Virus record (IMG/VR): IMGVR_UViG_3300036770_001455
Span: 1 to 50,132 of that record
Direction: 5' to 3' (one strand)
From: a virus
Length of the DNA stretch: 50,132 nucleotides
Below the pieces are notes generated by a model. It ran no database searches. It had not been told where the DNA came from and saw only the letters and a list, made by a program, of their open reading frames with translations. How positions within the stretch are numbered: the stretch's first letter is position 1; each line of letters starts with the position of its first letter. The translations under genes and the position numbers were made by a program. Shown here piece after piece: positions 20,243 through 26,879 of this stretch.

Positions 20243-21040
20243 ATGAGCACAGAGATCAGCACCCAGCGGGGAGGTTTGGCCCTGCAAAGTTTCGATGACT
20301 GCTTTCGGTTCTCGAAGATCGTCGCGAATACGGAGTTCGCGCCGAAGGATTTTCGCGGCAAACCTGAGGCGTGCATGTTGGCGATCCAACACGGCAGCGA
20401 GATCGGGCTTTCGCCGATGCAGGCTCTCCAGAGCATCGCGGTCGTGAACGGCAGGCCAAGCGTCTACGGCGACACGGCCCTGGCGGTTGTGATGGGCAGC
20501 CCGGTCTGCGAGTTCGTCCGCGAGCGGATCGAGGGCGACGGCGATCAGATGGTGGCGATCTGCGAAGCGAAGCGGAAAGGCTATGAGCGGGCGAACGTCG
20601 TGACGTTCAGCGTTGCGGATGCGAAGAAGGCTGGGCTGTGGGGCAAGAGCGGCCCTTGGCAATCCTATTCCCGCCGCATGCTTCAGATGCGGGCACGCGG
20701 CTTCTGCTTGCGTGACACGTTCCCTGACGTGCTGCGTGGTCTTGTGACGGTCGAGGAAGCCCAGGACTACGCCATGCCGCCCGACGCGCCGCCGGTCACG
20801 GTGACGCAGCCTGAGCCGACGCCTGAGCCGCAGCCGGTGAAGGTGGCGACCGACGCCGACATGCAGAAGGCGAAGCGGGCCATCAACGGGACGAAAGACC
20901 TCGGCAAGTTGGGCGACTTTCTTGCCACGGTCAACGAGCGATACGAGAGCGGCTACTACAGCGACGATCAGGCGAACGAGCTTCGCAACTTGATCGACGT
21001 GGCGATGGCGGTTCTGAATGAAAGCGAGGTGGCGGCATGA
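20243..21040 (+). CDS. recT: RecT-like single-strand annealing recombinase
   Basis: 265 residues from ATG 20243 (AAAGGG upstream); a TTG start at 20135 would add 36 unlikely residues. The core MLAIQHGSEIGLSPMQALQS, VVNGRPSVYGDTALAVV, a TFSVADAKKAGLWGKSGPW strand-turn and SYSRRMLQMRARGFCLRD is the arrangement I know from phage RecT-family annealing proteins, which pair complementary single strands in recombination and replication. The C-terminal tail (from about 200) is a Pro/Glu linker (PEPTPEPQPV) and a helical domain, likely a protein contact. It acts with the exonuclease or Hjc/RusA-type enzymes encoded nearby; no exonuclease gene was recognised. Confidence 0.7.
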   Translation: MSTEISTQRGGLALQSFDDCFRFSKIVANTEFAPKDFRGKPEACMLAIQHGSEIGLSPMQALQSIAVVNGRPSVYGDTALAVVMGSPVCEFVRERIEGDGDQMVAICEAKRKGYERANVVTFSVADAKKAGLWGKSGPWQSYSRRMLQMRARGFCLRDTFPDVLRGLVTVEEAQDYAMPPDAPPVTVTQPEPTPEPQPVKVATDADMQKAKRAINGTKDLGKLGDFLATVNERYESGYYSDDQANELRNLIDVAMAVLNESEVAA

Positions 21041-21318
21041 CCCGCTATAGCAGCAAGAGCGCAAGGCGGCTGCCCCCGCCTGCACCGCAGACAGCAGACG
21101 ATACCTTCCGCTGCACCGATGACATCGTCGCCGAGCTGCGGCGGCTGCATCGTCCGCAGATGGCGGCGTGGGTGGCACGGCAGGGTCACGAAAACGCTGC
21201 AAGCTGGCGCAAGGTCCGCGATTTGATGAAAGAGATCCACGAACTGCGCGAGCGGCTCGGGCTCCACAAGCGAGAGAAGGTCCACGACCCACGACCACCA
21301 GCGGAGGCAAGCGACTAG
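21037..21318 (+). CDS. small hypothetical protein of the recombination region
   Basis: 93 residues, ATGA overlap with the RecT-like gene. Helical: DDIVAELRRLHRPQMAAWVA and WRKVRDLMKEIHELRERLG, with basic N-terminus (RYSSKSARRL) and Pro/Asp tail. A coiled-coil accessory protein is likely. It may partner the annealing protein because of translational coupling. The following 163 bp to the next gene hold no recognised element. Confidence 0.6.
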   Translation: MTRYSSKSARRLPPPAPQTADDTFRCTDDIVAELRRLHRPQMAAWVARQGHENAASWRKVRDLMKEIHELRERLGLHKREKVHDPRPPAEASD

Positions 21319-21481
21319 CGATTTCGCCCGGCACGCGATTGCCGCAGTGGCCCGCATAGCCACATTCACCGCCCTGGCCGCGTGGCGTTGTAACGAGCCG
21401 TTGCGATACGCGGGACATCTCCCCTGCCGAGGCGCAACCGTCCGCCGCACGTTACGCGGCCAATACACGGAAGGAAAGACG

Positions 21482-22309
21482 ATGGCACGAAAGAAGCCCC
21501 ACACATTCGCCACGCTCGCGAAACACTACCTAGCGGCACGTTCAGTCTCGCCTGTCTACGCAGACAACGTGCGGCGTGTCGCGGGCCGCATCGGTGACGT
21601 GACCAAGGAGCGGCTGAACAAGTACCTACTCACACGGATCGAGCAGGTGAGCGGCATCACGGTGCGATCGGAGCGGACGATCTGTCTGTCGATCTGGCGA
21701 TTCGCGTATGACGCCGGGATCATCGACGTTGCCCCTCGCGGCATCCTGCGGATGAAGGCTCACCGCAAGCCTACGAAGGCGTGGACGATCGCCCAACTGA
21801 AGACGCTGCTCGATGCCGCCGCAGAGCGAAACGGCAAGACGCTGCGATCTGGTGCCGACCTCGGGCTGTTCCTCCGGTGCTGGATTCTCGTCTGCTACGA
21901 GACCGGAAGCCGGTTCGGCGATTGCATGGCGTTCACCCGCGACCACCTGCAAGACGATGCCCTCGCGTGGACGCAGAGCAAGACCGGCGATCCGCTCACG
22001 CGACCGCTGACGCCAGCCTGCCTAGACGCGATCGACAAGATGCTGGCGGCGTCACCGGACGGGAGGATTCTCGGCTGGGTGTGTGGTCGGCGAATGGCGA
22101 TGCGTCACATGCGAAAGCTGATTGACTCAGTGGGCATCGGCGGCAGCAGCAAGTTCCTACGCCGCAGTGGAGCTACGCATGTCGAGATGGAACAGGCAGG
22201 AGCCGGGCGGCTGCACCTGGGCCACCGCTCGCCGCAGTTGTTTGAGCAGGCTTACTGCGATTGGTCGCAGCTGCGAACGAAGACACCGAAGACGCCGGCA
22301 TTGGTTTGA
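21482..22309 (+). CDS. second tyrosine-family recombinase, variant active site
   Basis: 275 residues from ATG 21482 (GAAGGAAAG upstream); the frame upstream of it is not coding-like. An N-terminal core-binding domain (about 5-90) precedes a catalytic domain: R144 in ETGSRFGD, K167 in QSKTGD, R227 in KFLRRSG, H248 in LHLGHRSP and Y258 in QAYCDW. The usual HxxR is KxxR here (K224), a substitution of one catalytic His; H248 and the Arg/Tyr residues are intact. It is in the replication region on the opposite strand from int and far from the att core. It may act in dimer resolution, inversion or a second integration reaction. Either is inference. Confidence 0.8.
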   Translation: MARKKPHTFATLAKHYLAARSVSPVYADNVRRVAGRIGDVTKERLNKYLLTRIEQVSGITVRSERTICLSIWRFAYDAGIIDVAPRGILRMKAHRKPTKAWTIAQLKTLLDAAAERNGKTLRSGADLGLFLRCWILVCYETGSRFGDCMAFTRDHLQDDALAWTQSKTGDPLTRPLTPACLDAIDKMLAASPDGRILGWVCGRRMAMRHMRKLIDSVGIGGSSKFLRRSGATHVEMEQAGAGRLHLGHRSPQLFEQAYCDWSQLRTKTPKTPALV

Positions 22310-22328
22310 TCTACACGGAGGCTCAAGG

Positions 22329-22811
22329 ATGAGCAGCAGCACTACCGTAACGCTGACGTGGCACGAGGCTGCAATGGCAAGCCACGTCGGATGGATGCGT
22401 CAACTCGCAGCCATCAAGGCTGGAAAGCACGACTGTCATGGCTATGACGGCGAAGGGTGGAGCGAGCATATCGAGGGCGCATGCGGAGAGATGGCGGTAG
22501 CAAAGCTCCTCGGCTTGTTTTGGGATGGCAGCGTGAACACATGGAAGGCGAACGATCTTCCCGGCCTACAGATCCGTACTCGCAGCCGACACGACTACGA
22601 CCTGATCGTCAGGCCGGGCGACTCCGAAGATGCGACGTGGGTTCTCGTCACTGGCCGATGCCCTGAGTACCGCGTGCATGGCTGGATCGTTGGACGTGAC
22701 GCGAGGCGAGCCGAGTGGCTGCGAACTTATGGCGGCAGGCCAGCGGCGTTTTTCGTGCCCGCGTCTGAACTCAGGCCCGTTGGCGATTTGCAGCAGGCAG
22801 GAGCTTTTTGA
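22329..22811 (+). CDS. conserved phage protein, hypothetical (possible nuclease fold)
   Basis: 160 residues from ATG 22329. Conserved-looking blocks: GACGEMAVAKLLGLFWDG, NDLPGLQIRTRSRHDYDLIV, WVLVTG and VHGWIVGRDA. The order Glu, Asp, (Q/E)xR with an intervening beta strand resembles PD-(D/E)xK restriction-like folds and I have seen similar phage proteins, but the catalytic Lys is replaced by Arg. It may recognise or process DNA ends. It follows the variant recombinase by 20 bp. Function not established. Confidence 0.55.
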   Translation: MSSSTTVTLTWHEAAMASHVGWMRQLAAIKAGKHDCHGYDGEGWSEHIEGACGEMAVAKLLGLFWDGSVNTWKANDLPGLQIRTRSRHDYDLIVRPGDSEDATWVLVTGRCPEYRVHGWIVGRDARRAEWLRTYGGRPAAFFVPASELRPVGDLQQAGAF

Positions 22812-22819
22812 ACGAACAC

Positions 22820-22845
22820 GCCGCGACAGCCTCGCTCGGGGCGGC
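22820..22845 (+). repeat. intergenic stem-loop element, copy 1
   Basis: GCCGC (22820-22824) and GCGGC (22841-22845) bracket GACAGCCTCGCTCGGG. A near-identical element is at 23766-23790. Each precedes an A/G-rich ribosome binding site by some tens of bases. Confidence 0.5.
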
Positions 22846-22886
22846 GGCACGGTTGGTGAAAGGAAGAGAAAGAAAAGGGTTCAAGC

Positions 22887-23288
22887 ATGGCAGTTATCAG
22901 CTTGGTCAGGAAATCACATGGACGGTCCCCAAGCGGTGGGTCCGACCTGCGCGTGTATGCCACTTCGGAGAAGAACAAAACTGGAGAGCCGATCCGCTAC
23001 AGCGTCGGCCTGCGAGTGAGCGAGTCTTGCATGAAGAGGCTGCGATGGATTATCGGCGATCACGTCGCTGCCGATTTCGACAATGAGGCGATGACGTGGA
23101 CTCTTCGCCGTGTATCAGACCAGCAAGGCAACTGCCTGAGCGGACAAGGCAAGAACGGCGGATCTGGCACCGTCCGGTTTGCTGTAGACGAATCTGAGTT
23201 GCAAACGCTCGGACTAAGTCTCGGCCAAGGATACGACGGCTCTCTGAAGTCAGAAGATCAGGGGGCCGCCGTATTCGCGATTGAATAA
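22887..23288 (+). CDS. hypothetical beta-rich protein
   Basis: 133 residues from ATG 22887, preceded by an A/G-rich tract (GAAAGAAAAGGG). Beta strands (GSDLRVYATSEK, IRYSVGLRVSE) surround a WIIGDHVAADFDNEAMTWTL segment, and the end (TVRFAVDESEL, ...AAVFAIE) gives a second strand group. Composition is slightly less GC-rich than neighbours. No catalytic residues stand out. It is probably a small DNA-metabolism accessory in the early operon. Confidence 0.6.
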   Translation: MAVISLVRKSHGRSPSGGSDLRVYATSEKNKTGEPIRYSVGLRVSESCMKRLRWIIGDHVAADFDNEAMTWTLRRVSDQQGNCLSGQGKNGGSGTVRFAVDESELQTLGLSLGQGYDGSLKSEDQGAAVFAIE

Positions 23289-23368
23289 CCGCAGCCGCCC
23301 CCGTGATAGGCACGACGCCGCTTCGACGCGGCGGGGCGGAATGGAAAGGAAAAGGTTTGGAGGTTGGC

Positions 23369-23764
23369 ATGAGTCGAGAACGTGGCTTTGCTTTTGAGCG
23401 AGAGTTTGTCGACATGGCTCGTGCCAATGGATACGCGGCGCGTCGCATTTATGGTCACAAGCCGCACGATGCTGTTGTTGGAACTAAGAGGGTTCAGTGC
23501 AAAGACAAACTGTTTCACGAGCATGGTCGTGTGCGAATAGCTAGAGGGCAACACAAGTACAAGCAGGGCTCGTGGGACGTTCTTGCTCTGAGGTTTCAGG
23601 GAGTTCTTTACCTGATTCCAGAGCGACTGCTGCGATCGGGCGGCGGAACCATGCTGACCGTTATTAAGCCAGGGTCATTTCGGCGATGGATTGACGCATG
23701 GCACGTTTTTGACGGCGAACCCGCATTGGTCGATCAACCAACTCTTTTTGAATACGAGACATAG
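23369..23764 (+). CDS. Hjc-like PD-(D/E)xK Holliday-junction-type nuclease
   Basis: 131 residues from ATG 23369, with GGAGG overlapping the expected spacing. The N-terminus GFAFEREFVDMARANG, then ARRIYGHKPHDAVVG and RVQCKDK, gives E10, D34 and a (Q)xK at 43-45 in the order E...D...(E/Q)xK, the architecture of archaeal Hjc resolvases and similar phage nucleases. The usual second acid is Gln here, which some active members share. It could resolve junctions or trim ends in replication, alongside the RusA-like gene at 29353. Assignment is by motif only. Confidence 0.65.
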   Translation: MSRERGFAFEREFVDMARANGYAARRIYGHKPHDAVVGTKRVQCKDKLFHEHGRVRIARGQHKYKQGSWDVLALRFQGVLYLIPERLLRSGGGTMLTVIKPGSFRRWIDAWHVFDGEPALVDQPTLFEYET

Positions 23765-23765
23765 A

Positions 23766-23790
23766 GCCGCGACAGACCGCTCGTGGCGGC
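23766..23790 (+). repeat. intergenic stem-loop element, copy 2
   Basis: GCCGC (23766-23770), GACAGACCGCTCGTG, GCGGC (23786-23790). Shares GACAG and GCTCG with copy 1 at 22820-22845. The strong AAGGAGG ribosome binding site (23805-23811) follows. Confidence 0.5.
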
Positions 23791-23821
23791 TGGGCTGAAT
23801 GGAAACAAGGAGGTTTTGACT

Positions 23822-24181
23822 ATGAGTAGTGAACAGGTTGCCCCGTGGCTTGCGGAGATTGGCAGGCGAGCCCAGGTCAGGCAGACGGGCAGGCCAGTGC
23901 CGCCGATTACGCAAGGGCTCAAGGTCGCCAAAGAACTTGACGAACGGTCGGCGGCGAAGCTGGAAGATGATTTCCGCGATGCCATTCGTTCGTCGGAACC
24001 AGAAGACGAGTACGACCTGAACAGCAGGGTTCTGGATGCCGTCACTTGCAACCGGCTTTCCAGCAAGCAAGGCGTGCGACTCCTTCGGATGCTGTTTGGA
24101 AGAAACGACGGCACACCTGGCTTCCAGCGGGTTGACGCCCACGGTGACATGCACGACGTGAATCGCTGGGGAGCCGCCTGA
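23822..24181 (+). CDS. hypothetical helical protein upstream of the replication protein
   Basis: 119 residues from ATG 23822 with AAGGAGG 10 bases upstream. Mostly helical, with WLAEIGRRAQVRQTGRPVPP and VTCNRLSSKQGVRLLRMLF; the C-terminus GDMHDVNRWGAA is coupled to the next start (TGATG). It may be a small helicase-loader or origin accessory, as such proteins often precede DUF1376 genes. This is inference from position. Confidence 0.6.
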   Translation: MSSEQVAPWLAEIGRRAQVRQTGRPVPPITQGLKVAKELDERSAAKLEDDFRDAIRSSEPEDEYDLNSRVLDAVTCNRLSSKQGVRLLRMLFGRNDGTPGFQRVDAHGDMHDVNRWGAA

Positions 24182-25137
24182 TGCCACGAAAGAAGCTCTG
24201 CCGCCTCGATGATGAACGGGTTGACATGTTCCTCCCGTTGTTCTGCCGCGACTTCCTTATGAGCACGATCGGGTGGACGGCTGCCCAGCGGGGGCACTAC
24301 CTGACGCTCCTTATGGTGCAGTGGGACGGGGGCGGATTGCCTCCCGATCTGGAACATTTGGAGCGCATTTCGGGAGGCGTTTCGGAACACTGGGAACTAC
24401 TGGAAAACAAGTTTCCAGTAGGCACCGATGGTCAACGAAGGAACATGCGGCTAGAGGAACACCGAAAGGCTGCCGTCGAAATCCGCCAAAAACGCCGAGA
24501 AAACGGCAAAAAAGGAGGGAAACCTAATGGGGTACCAAATGGGGTACCAAATGGGTACCCATCCGGTACCCAAATGGGTGCCCATCCGGGGGTGCATCCA
24601 GAACCAGAACCAGAACCAGAACCACAGTCTCTCTCTAAAGAGAGAGACACGGGGAGTCCCGTCTTTCGGTCTTCGGATGGCGATCCATCGGCTAGGCAGG
24701 CAGGACACGCTGTGACCGCTTGGGAGTCTCTGCTGTCCGCCTGGAACGCTGCGGCTGGCAGGTGCAAGCACATTGCCCGGTTCGACTCGCTTCACCCTCC
24801 ACGGGCCTTCCACGATCGCTACGACGAACTGGCGTGGCAGGAGGATTGGCGGCGTGGCGTTGAACGGCTTGAGCGTTGCCGATGGTTCACAACCCCGGTC
24901 TCGCTGACGTTCTTTCTCAAGGAAGACACGCTCGCTTCAATCCTAGCCGGGCAGTACGACCCCAAAAAGCCGACGCGACCCGGCGATCAGGCGAGTGCTG
25001 GGCCAGTTGTCTCGACACGCATGTGGCGAGATGACGCCTGCCAAAACATGACAGACGAGCAATATGCCGCATGGAGGCGAACGCAAAAGGGCAGTCCAGT
25101 TGCGTCTACTGCGAACATCACGGAGGAGGATCTATGA
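24181..25137 (+). CDS. DUF1376 replication-initiator-like protein
   Basis: 318 residues. The N-terminal domain (about 15-80), FLPLFCRDFLMSTIGWTAAQ then RGHYLTLLMVQWD and a LPPDLEHLERISG helix, is DUF1376, a winged-helix domain at the start of phage replication proteins. A basic linker (KAAVEIRQKRRENGKKGGK), then a Gly/Pro/Asn repeat region and a GluPro stretch (120-150), then a C-terminal region (AWESLLSAWNAAAG to FLKEDTLASILAG) like the primosomal/DnaT-like or helicase-loading part. The linker DNA is itself repetitive and looks like a replication origin, as lambda O contains ori. It probably loads host helicase. Confidence 0.8.
   Translation: MPRKKLCRLDDERVDMFLPLFCRDFLMSTIGWTAAQRGHYLTLLMVQWDGGGLPPDLEHLERISGGVSEHWELLENKFPVGTDGQRRNMRLEEHRKAAVEIRQKRRENGKKGGKPNGVPNGVPNGYPSGTQMGAHPGVHPEPEPEPEPQSLSKERDTGSPVFRSSDGDPSARQAGHAVTAWESLLSAWNAAAGRCKHIARFDSLHPPRAFHDRYDELAWQEDWRRGVERLERCRWFTTPVSLTFFLKEDTLASILAGQYDPKKPTRPGDQASAGPVVSTRMWRDDACQNMTDEQYAAWRRTQKGSPVASTANITEEDL
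24526..24648. other. candidate replication origin inside the replication gene
   Basis: Three repeat types are packed into about 120 bp: five 12-bp units AATGGGGTACCA/AATGGGTACCCA and variants (24526-24584) with four GGTACC palindromes including the 12-bp palindrome ATGGGTACCCAT (24551-24562); GAACCA repeated four times (24601-24624); and a perfect inverted repeat GTCTCTCTCT-AA-AGAGAGAGAC (24627-24648). Iterons within an initiator gene are the lambda O arrangement. The A-rich tract CAAAAACGCCGAG...GGCAAAAAAGGAGGG (about 24488-24520) just upstream could be the unwinding element. Confidence 0.6.
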
Positions 25138-25388
25138 CCGAGATCGAGACCATCGAAAAGCCCAGCCCTAGCGAGCCCACCGACCGGCAGCGAGCCGTGT
25201 ACGAATGGGTTGTCGACTACTGCGAGGCCCACGGGTACAGCCCCAGCATCCGCGAACTCATGGCGGCGTTCGGCTTCAAGAGCCCTAACGGTGCGATGGC
25301 TCATCTGCACCCGCTGCGGAAGAAGGGCTGGCTGACCTGGAACGATCGGCACTCGCGCACCATCCGCCCGATCGGAGGCGTGAAATGA
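25134..25388 (+). CDS. LexA-type DNA-binding domain without the protease domain
   Basis: 84 residues from ATG 25134 with GGAGGA upstream and ATGA overlap with the replication gene. Residues 17-80 form a LexA-like winged helix: RQRAVYEWVVDYCEAHGYSP, SIRELMAAFGFKSPNGAMAHL, then a LRKKGWLTW wing. The Ser-Lys autoprotease part is absent; the typical LexA is about 200 residues. Such short proteins could compete with host LexA, regulate phage early promoters, or block the SOS response. The palindrome TACCGA-TG-TCGGTA in this window is a candidate target. Confidence 0.8.
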   Translation: MTEIETIEKPSPSEPTDRQRAVYEWVVDYCEAHGYSPSIRELMAAFGFKSPNGAMAHLHPLRKKGWLTWNDRHSRTIRPIGGVK

Positions 25389-25630
25389 GCGACAAGCCCT
25401 ACGATCTCCCCCCTGCCCTGACGGTCGCCGACATGTGTGCCATGCAGGCATGGGAAAACGACGTTGACGATGAATCCCGGCTACGCCTGGAGATGGCAGC
25501 CGACACGATCCGTGCGTTGCATCGCCGGCTGATCGAGAACGCTCGGACGCTTGAGAATACCGAGGCTGACGCCACGGTGATGGCGCGATACATCCGCTCG
25601 CTCGCCGGGCAGAAAGGCGGGGCGGCATGA
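25385..25630 (+). CDS. small hypothetical protein
   Basis: 81 residues, ATGA overlap with the LexA-like gene and also with the methyltransferase. Helical, acidic (ENDVDDESRLRLEMAADTIRALHR and TEADATVMARYIRSLAG). It could be a partner of either neighbour. No family recognised; a methylase-associated specificity protein is possible but unsupported. Confidence 0.6.
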   Translation: MSDKPYDLPPALTVADMCAMQAWENDVDDESRLRLEMAADTIRALHRRLIENARTLENTEADATVMARYIRSLAGQKGGAA

Positions 25631-26697
25631 CCACGCAACGCATCATTGCGGGCGACTGCATCGAAGGGCTGCGGACGCTGCCCGACGCGAGCGTCCACTG
25701 CTGCGTGACATCGCCGCCGTACTGGGGGCTGCGTGACTACGGCCACGACGGGCAGATCGGCTTGGAAGCCACGCCGGAAGCCTACGTCGCCCGCATGGTG
25801 GAGGTGTTCCGCGAGGTGCGGCGGGTGTTGCGGGATGATGGGACGCTGTGGCTGAATCTTGGGGACTCCTATGCCGCCGCGCGGGGCGGCACGTCCATGC
25901 CAGCGGAAACGCTGGCGGGCGGTGTTTCAGGTCGTGGCGATACAGTCGCCAAACGTGGGCGTGAATCCGGGTATACGCCGCACCGTGACCCGGCTGCGCA
26001 CGGCCTGAAACACAAGGATTTGGTCGGAATCCCGTGGCGTGTCGCCTTCGCGTTGCAGGCTGACGGCTGGTGGCTGCGGCAGGACATCATCTGGCACAAG
26101 CCGAACCCGATGCCTGAGAGCGTGCGGGATCGCTGCACGAAGGCGCACGAGTACGTTTTCCTGCTCACCAAGAGCGAGCGGTATTTCTATGACGCGGAGG
26201 CGGTGAGCGAGCCAGTAGCGATGACTAGCGTGGCTCGCGTTTCTCAAGCAACGTGGGATCAACAGCCCGGCAGTGACCGCGTGCCCGGAAAAACAAACGG
26301 GCCAATGAAAGCAGTGCTCAAGCGAAGCGGCAACAAAGCACGCAAGCCTGCGACGGATAGGGATTGCCCGCGAGATGGCGTGTGCGGAAGTGTGCCGTGG
26401 GAAGGAACGACCCGCAACCGTCGCTCCGTCTGGACGATCACGACGAAGCCCTACAGCGGCGCTCACTTTGCGGTGATGCCGTCGGGACTGGTTGAGCCGT
26501 GCATCAAAGCGGGATGTCCGGAAGGCGGCACTGTTCTCGACCCGTTCGCAGGCAGCGGCACGACGCTGGCCGTGGCGGCAGAGTTGGGCCGCAACGCTAT
26601 CGGGTGCGAACTGAACCCGGAATACATCGCCCTTGCCGAGCGGCGTATCAAGGACGCACGGGCAAGCGTGGCACTGTTTGAAGGAGCAGTCGCATGA
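25627..26697 (+). CDS. DNA methyltransferase, beta class, probably N4-cytosine
   Basis: 356 residues. The catalytic motif TSPPYWGLRDYG starts at residue 28 and precedes the SAM-binding motif DPFAGSGTT (near 307-316), the beta-class order. The SPPYW form is typical of N4-cytosine methylases; a few act on adenine. The central region (100-290) with QDIIWHKPNPMPESVRDR and TKSERYFYD is the usual target-recognition part. No endonuclease partner is adjacent, so it is an orphan that likely protects phage DNA from restriction or marks it. It is coupled by ATGA to the preceding and following genes. Confidence 0.88.
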   Translation: MTTQRIIAGDCIEGLRTLPDASVHCCVTSPPYWGLRDYGHDGQIGLEATPEAYVARMVEVFREVRRVLRDDGTLWLNLGDSYAAARGGTSMPAETLAGGVSGRGDTVAKRGRESGYTPHRDPAAHGLKHKDLVGIPWRVAFALQADGWWLRQDIIWHKPNPMPESVRDRCTKAHEYVFLLTKSERYFYDAEAVSEPVAMTSVARVSQATWDQQPGSDRVPGKTNGPMKAVLKRSGNKARKPATDRDCPRDGVCGSVPWEGTTRNRRSVWTITTKPYSGAHFAVMPSGLVEPCIKAGCPEGGTVLDPFAGSGTTLAVAAELGRNAIGCELNPEYIALAERRIKDARASVALFEGAVA

Positions 26698-26879
26698 CGA
26701 TCGAACAATTCACGCTTGTCAGCGTGGGAGTGTTGGTGAACGGACTTACTTTTGCCCTCGGCCTAGCCGTTGGCGCATCTCTACGAAAGGAATCGAAGAA
26801 TGGGAACGAAAACGAAGCGGGCCGCTGGCATCGCGTTGAACGCAGCGGATCTCAAGGCGGCACTGGCAACGGTGCGTGA
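26694..26879 (+). CDS. small membrane protein
   Basis: 61 residues. ATGA overlap with the methyltransferase stop. Residues 6-27 (FTLVSVGVLVNGLTFALGLAVG) make one transmembrane helix; the rest is charged and Gly-rich. Its 3' part overlaps the clamp gene (start 26800) by 80 bp, with the clamp in another frame, which limits its real C-terminus. Such short anchors are common in early phage regions. Role unknown. Confidence 0.5.
   Translation: MTIEQFTLVSVGVLVNGLTFALGLAVGASLRKESKNGNENEAGRWHRVERSGSQGGTGNGA

Noticed and set aside
20102-21418. Minus-strand frame opposite the RecT-like gene
   Set aside because: Covers a well-supported plus-strand gene and the terminator candidate; residues are Arg-rich and non-native in character.
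24526-24648. CRISPR-like array
   Set aside because: Units are contiguous 6-12 bp repeats with no unique spacers, within an open reading frame.
25627-26697. Restriction-modification system
   Set aside because: No restriction endonuclease accompanies the methyltransferase; neighbours are a small helical protein and a membrane peptide.
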